8,553 bases of DNA from contig JAVWEG010000078.1 of assembly GCA_036641735.1 (NCBI GenBank), forward strand, positions 1 through 8,553, read 5' to 3'. Origin of the DNA: JAGPHI01 sp036641735 (GTDB taxonomy: Bacteria > Bacillota > Clostridia > Oscillospirales > Ruminococcaceae). Shown piece after piece: positions 6,265 to 8,553 of this stretch. The notes under the pieces are model-generated. The model was given only the letters and a program-made list of their open reading frames with translations. It had not been told where the DNA came from and made no database searches. Within the stretch, counting starts at the first letter, position 1. Each line of letters opens with the position of its first letter. Made by a program: the position numbers and the translations under genes.

Positions 6265-8553
6265 ATGAAAAAAATAGACGAAGTAGCCTTGCTTGCCAAA
6301 AACACCGCACTAAAGGCGCAGCGTAATATTTCTAATTGGCTTGACCTTTGCCAAACAATGGGAAATAATTACAAATATTCTTTTGATGAACAAATACTAA
6401 TACATGCGCAGCTGCCAAATGCCACAGCGTGCGCTACAATTAAACAGTGGAATAGTTTACACAAATATGTAGTTTCAGGCTCTAAGGCAGTGTATCTTCT
6501 ATCAAAAAACAGCTCTACCTTAAGCACTGTATATGATATTTCTCAGACAAATGTTAGTGAAAAAGAGCGTGGCATATATTTGTGGACGATGCGAGATGAG
6601 CTTCAAGATAAAGTTATTGACTGTTTAAAAGACAAGTTTGGAGACTTTGATACTCAATCTGATTTCACTTCTTCTATTTATAATTGCGCGGAAAATTTAT
6701 TATCTGATAATTATCTTGACTATGCAACAAAAATTAATATACTTAATAGTAGTGCAGCTTCTAATGCTGCAAAGCATACAGAAACATTTATGGAAACCGC
6801 ACATATTTCAATCGCGGCAGTAATGCTATCACGGCTTGGATATGACGCACATATCTTATCCTCTTTTTTCAAAAGCCAAGCTAAATGGAATAATACTTTA
6901 AGCGAAATTTATATACTGGGCGAAACCATTAGCGATATTGCAAAGCCTGCTTTGCTTTTAATAGCCGAAACGATTAAATACGACGAAAAACAAATTTTAA
7001 ATAATGAAAGGGATGCTAATTATGGACGAGGAAATGAGCAAGGGTATGGAAATGAACGAGGAAGGCGACATAGTGTTGACCTACAGACAAGAGGGGGACT
7101 ATCTGGTGCCGAATATCGCACCACCGACACCGCCCAACGTAAGCCATTGGGGAACAAAGCATTTGATATATATGAAGGAGCACGACAACAGCACGTATAT
7201 GACAATGTGGACAGAAGGCACATTGAACGATTATCTCGAGGACATCGACCGACAGGCAATAGAAATGGAGGAGACCTTAACGAAGCAAATGGCGAAGGCT
7301 CGTGGAGTAACAGAGCAGCTGAAGGCCACCGACCAAATGCGCTGGGTGGGAATGATGAACAACATCAAAAGCTCAGTGAGGGAAATAATTCTAAACGACC
7401 TAATATACACCTAACAATAGACGACAACGAAACGGGCAGTGCAAATGCGCTGTCCGTTTCTTTAGCACAAAATAGAATTACCGACGACATCAAGCCCTTG
7501 CCCTCCACAGCAAGTAAGCAGATGTCTTTTTTTGATTTTGGAAATAAGCGCTTAATTCCTTCGCTCAAAGGAACACTTCGCGACACAGAAGATAATATAG
7601 GCTGCAAAGACGAATTAGCGGCGTTGATAGACGTAGCTTCCATACAAGAGCAGCCGTTGCAAGCAAAGCTCAGAACATCTGAAATGCCCAAAGCATTTAC
7701 ATTGCAAAAGCACATTTCTTTTACACCTTTAAATGCAGAAGCTTCAAACGCCGAGCGGCACGATTTTCATATTGCAAATGCGCAGATGGGTGTTGGCACA
7801 CCGTCCGAAAAATACGAAGCTAATATTGCTGCAATTCGGCTTTTAAAAAGTATTGAGACAGAAAACCGCCTTGCTACTCAGGAGGAGCAAGGCGTGCTGT
7901 CGCAATATGTCGGGTGGGGTGGGCTTTCATCTTGCTTTGAGGAAAAGAGCCAAAACTATATTGAGCTTAAAAGTCTCTTAACCTCTGAGGAATACTCAGC
8001 CGCGCGTGAAAGCACACTCACGGCATTCTATACTCCGCCTGTTGTAATCAATGGCATTTATACAGCACTTGCACATATGGGCTTTGCTAAAGGCAATATT
8101 CTAGAGCCTGCATGCGGTATCGGTAACTTTATCGGTGCATTACCCGAGAGTATGGCAGATGCAAAAACTTATGGTGTAGAGCTTGACCGTATATCAGGAC
8201 ATATTGCACAGCAGCTTTATCAAAACGCACATATTGCAGTAAGTGGCTTTGAAAATGTGGAAATGCCCGATAGCTTTTTCGATGTGGCTGTGGGCAACGT
8301 ACCATTTGGAGATTTTAAAGTGCTTGACCGTAGATACGATAAGCACAAATGGCTTATACACGATTATTTCTTCGGTAAAGCCTTAGACAAAGTACGTCCG
8401 GGCGGAGTGATCGCATTTGTCACGAGCAAGGGCACATTGGATAAAGCAAACAGCGCCGTGCGTAAATACCTTGCACAGCGTGCTGACTTAATCGGTGCTA
8501 TTCGTCTACCTGATAATACCTTTAAAAAAAACGCCGGCACTGAAATAACCTCG
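6265..8553 (+). CDS. Large ArdC-like/N6-adenine methylase (probable SNF2 helicase) protein, 3' end cut
   Basis: An open frame of 763 codons running off the window; no stop occurs. It belongs to the giant polyvalent proteins (often about 2000 aa or more) of Clostridia conjugative elements. Seen: an ArdC-like N-terminal module (about residues 20-95) with YSFDEQILIHAQ and the W-N-x8-GSKAVYLL pattern; a helical part to about 245; a Gly/Arg/Asn/Gln-rich linker (about 250-390); then QYVGWGG (547-553), FYTPP (588-592), methylase motif I EPACGIGNF (614-622), GVELDRISG about 30 residues on and catalytic motif IV NVPF (678-681), the form normal in this family. Homologues continue into an SNF2-type helicase; that part is outside. 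Start ATG 6265 has GGAG at 6253-6256. Likely role: protecting or modifying transferred DNA. The linker DNA also encodes TnpV in another frame. Confidence 0.94.
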   Translation, partial: MKKIDEVALLAKNTALKAQRNISNWLDLCQTMGNNYKYSFDEQILIHAQLPNATACATIKQWNSLHKYVVSGSKAVYLLSKNSSTLSTVYDISQTNVSEKERGIYLWTMRDELQDKVIDCLKDKFGDFDTQSDFTSSIYNCAENLLSDNYLDYATKINILNSSAASNAAKHTETFMETAHISIAAVMLSRLGYDAHILSSFFKSQAKWNNTLSEIYILGETISDIAKPALLLIAETIKYDEKQILNNERDANYGRGNEQGYGNERGRRHSVDLQTRGGLSGAEYRTTDTAQRKPLGNKAFDIYEGARQQHVYDNVDRRHIERLSRGHRPTGNRNGGDLNEANGEGSWSNRAAEGHRPNALGGNDEQHQKLSEGNNSKRPNIHLTIDDNETGSANALSVSLAQNRITDDIKPLPSTASKQMSFFDFGNKRLIPSLKGTLRDTEDNIGCKDELAALIDVASIQEQPLQAKLRTSEMPKAFTLQKHISFTPLNAEASNAERHDFHIANAQMGVGTPSEKYEANIAAIRLLKSIETENRLATQEEQGVLSQYVGWGGLSSCFEEKSQNYIELKSLLTSEEYSAARESTLTAFYTPPVVINGIYTALAHMGFAKGNILEPACGIGNFIGALPESMADAKTYGVELDRISGHIAQQLYQNAHIAVSGFENVEMPDSFFDVAVGNVPFGDFKVLDRRYDKHKWLIHDYFFGKALDKVRPGGVIAFVTSKGTLDKANSAVRKYLAQRADLIGAIRLPDNTFKKNAGTEITS
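7022..7414 (+). CDS. tnpV: TnpV-family protein nested in the large methylase gene
   Basis: A 130-aa protein matching the TnpV family (named from Tn4451, where it was compared with excisionases). Seen: GDYLVPNI near the start, a central KEHDNSTYMTMWTEGTLNDY followed by EDIDRQA, and the family hallmark KQMAKARGVTEQLKATDQM with RWVGMMNNIK and a final LIYT. The whole gene lies inside the methylase gene, shifted by one base, and the methylase frame has no stop across it. ATG 7022 is preferred because AAAGGG (7007-7012) precedes it by 9 nt; in-frame ATGs at 7004 and 7013 lack such a site. Coding is likely because the residue pattern is family-specific, not merely open; expression is unproven. The alternative is that the linker preserves a fossil tnpV now read only in the methylase frame. 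Confidence 0.78.
   Translation: MDEEMSKGMEMNEEGDIVLTYRQEGDYLVPNIAPPTPPNVSHWGTKHLIYMKEHDNSTYMTMWTEGTLNDYLEDIDRQAIEMEETLTKQMAKARGVTEQLKATDQMRWVGMMNNIKSSVREIILNDLIYT

Noticed and set aside
7365..7715. 116-aa frame on the - strand overlapping the end of tnpV
   Set aside because: Its composition is that of an antisense shadow of the methylase gene, with no recognised family, and all other genes are on the + strand.

Overview
The window looks like the maintenance and transfer-accessory region of a conjugative element (ICE or conjugative plasmid) from an AT-rich Gram-positive host, most likely a gut-type Clostridia (Bacillota). The reasons are strong GGAGG-type ribosome binding sites before most genes, a Soj-type ParA with a ParB, a DUF3991/TOPRIM protein, a ribbon-helix-helix protein, a very large ArdC-like/methylase protein of the polyvalent kind, and a TnpV protein. 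No replication initiator, relaxase, integrase, tRNA or rRNA is visible, so ICE and plasmid cannot be told apart here. All recognised genes are on the + strand.

Layout. 1-275 has no gene; it carries a terminator-like hairpin just before parA. 276-1061 is parA. 1176-1880 is a Fic-family gene with its own promoter (TTGAAT-17-TATAAT with extended -10) and its own terminator, placed between parA and parB as a separate unit. 1946-2567 is a conspicuous non-coding block: ten copies of a 55-bp unit with exact spacing, each holding a palindrome, bracketed by two copies of a different 18-bp palindrome whose arms resemble the Bacillus parS arms. 2585-3429 is parB, broken into two frames at a run of seven A; the second half holds the helix-turn-helix and a C-terminal zinc ribbon. 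A terminator at 3436-3464 closes this unit.

3486-4469 is a DUF3991/TOPRIM protein. 4470-4695 is a gene-free stretch with several inverted repeats and repeated GTGTTACA boxes, a possible oriT/operator region. 4696-5145 is a ribbon-helix-helix protein, overlapped by 5129-6235, an element-associated protein with a probable LPD25-like C-terminal domain. From 6265 to the window end runs one uninterrupted frame of 763 codons: the N-terminal part of a huge conjugation-associated protein with an ArdC-like N-terminus and an N6-adenine methylase domain, probably continuing into an SNF2-type helicase.

The most striking observation is that a complete, recognisable TnpV gene (7022-7414) lies wholly inside this large gene in another frame, and the host frame stays open throughout. 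The host protein's low-complexity linker and TnpV are thus the same DNA read two ways. The second is the 55-bp repeat array with its parS-like brackets, a good candidate for the centromere of the ParAB system. How the parts fit: ParA, ParB and the array would segregate or stabilise the element; the Fic protein is a separately expressed cargo or regulator; the TOPRIM, ribbon-helix-helix, LPD-like and methylase proteins probably process, regulate and protect the transferred DNA.
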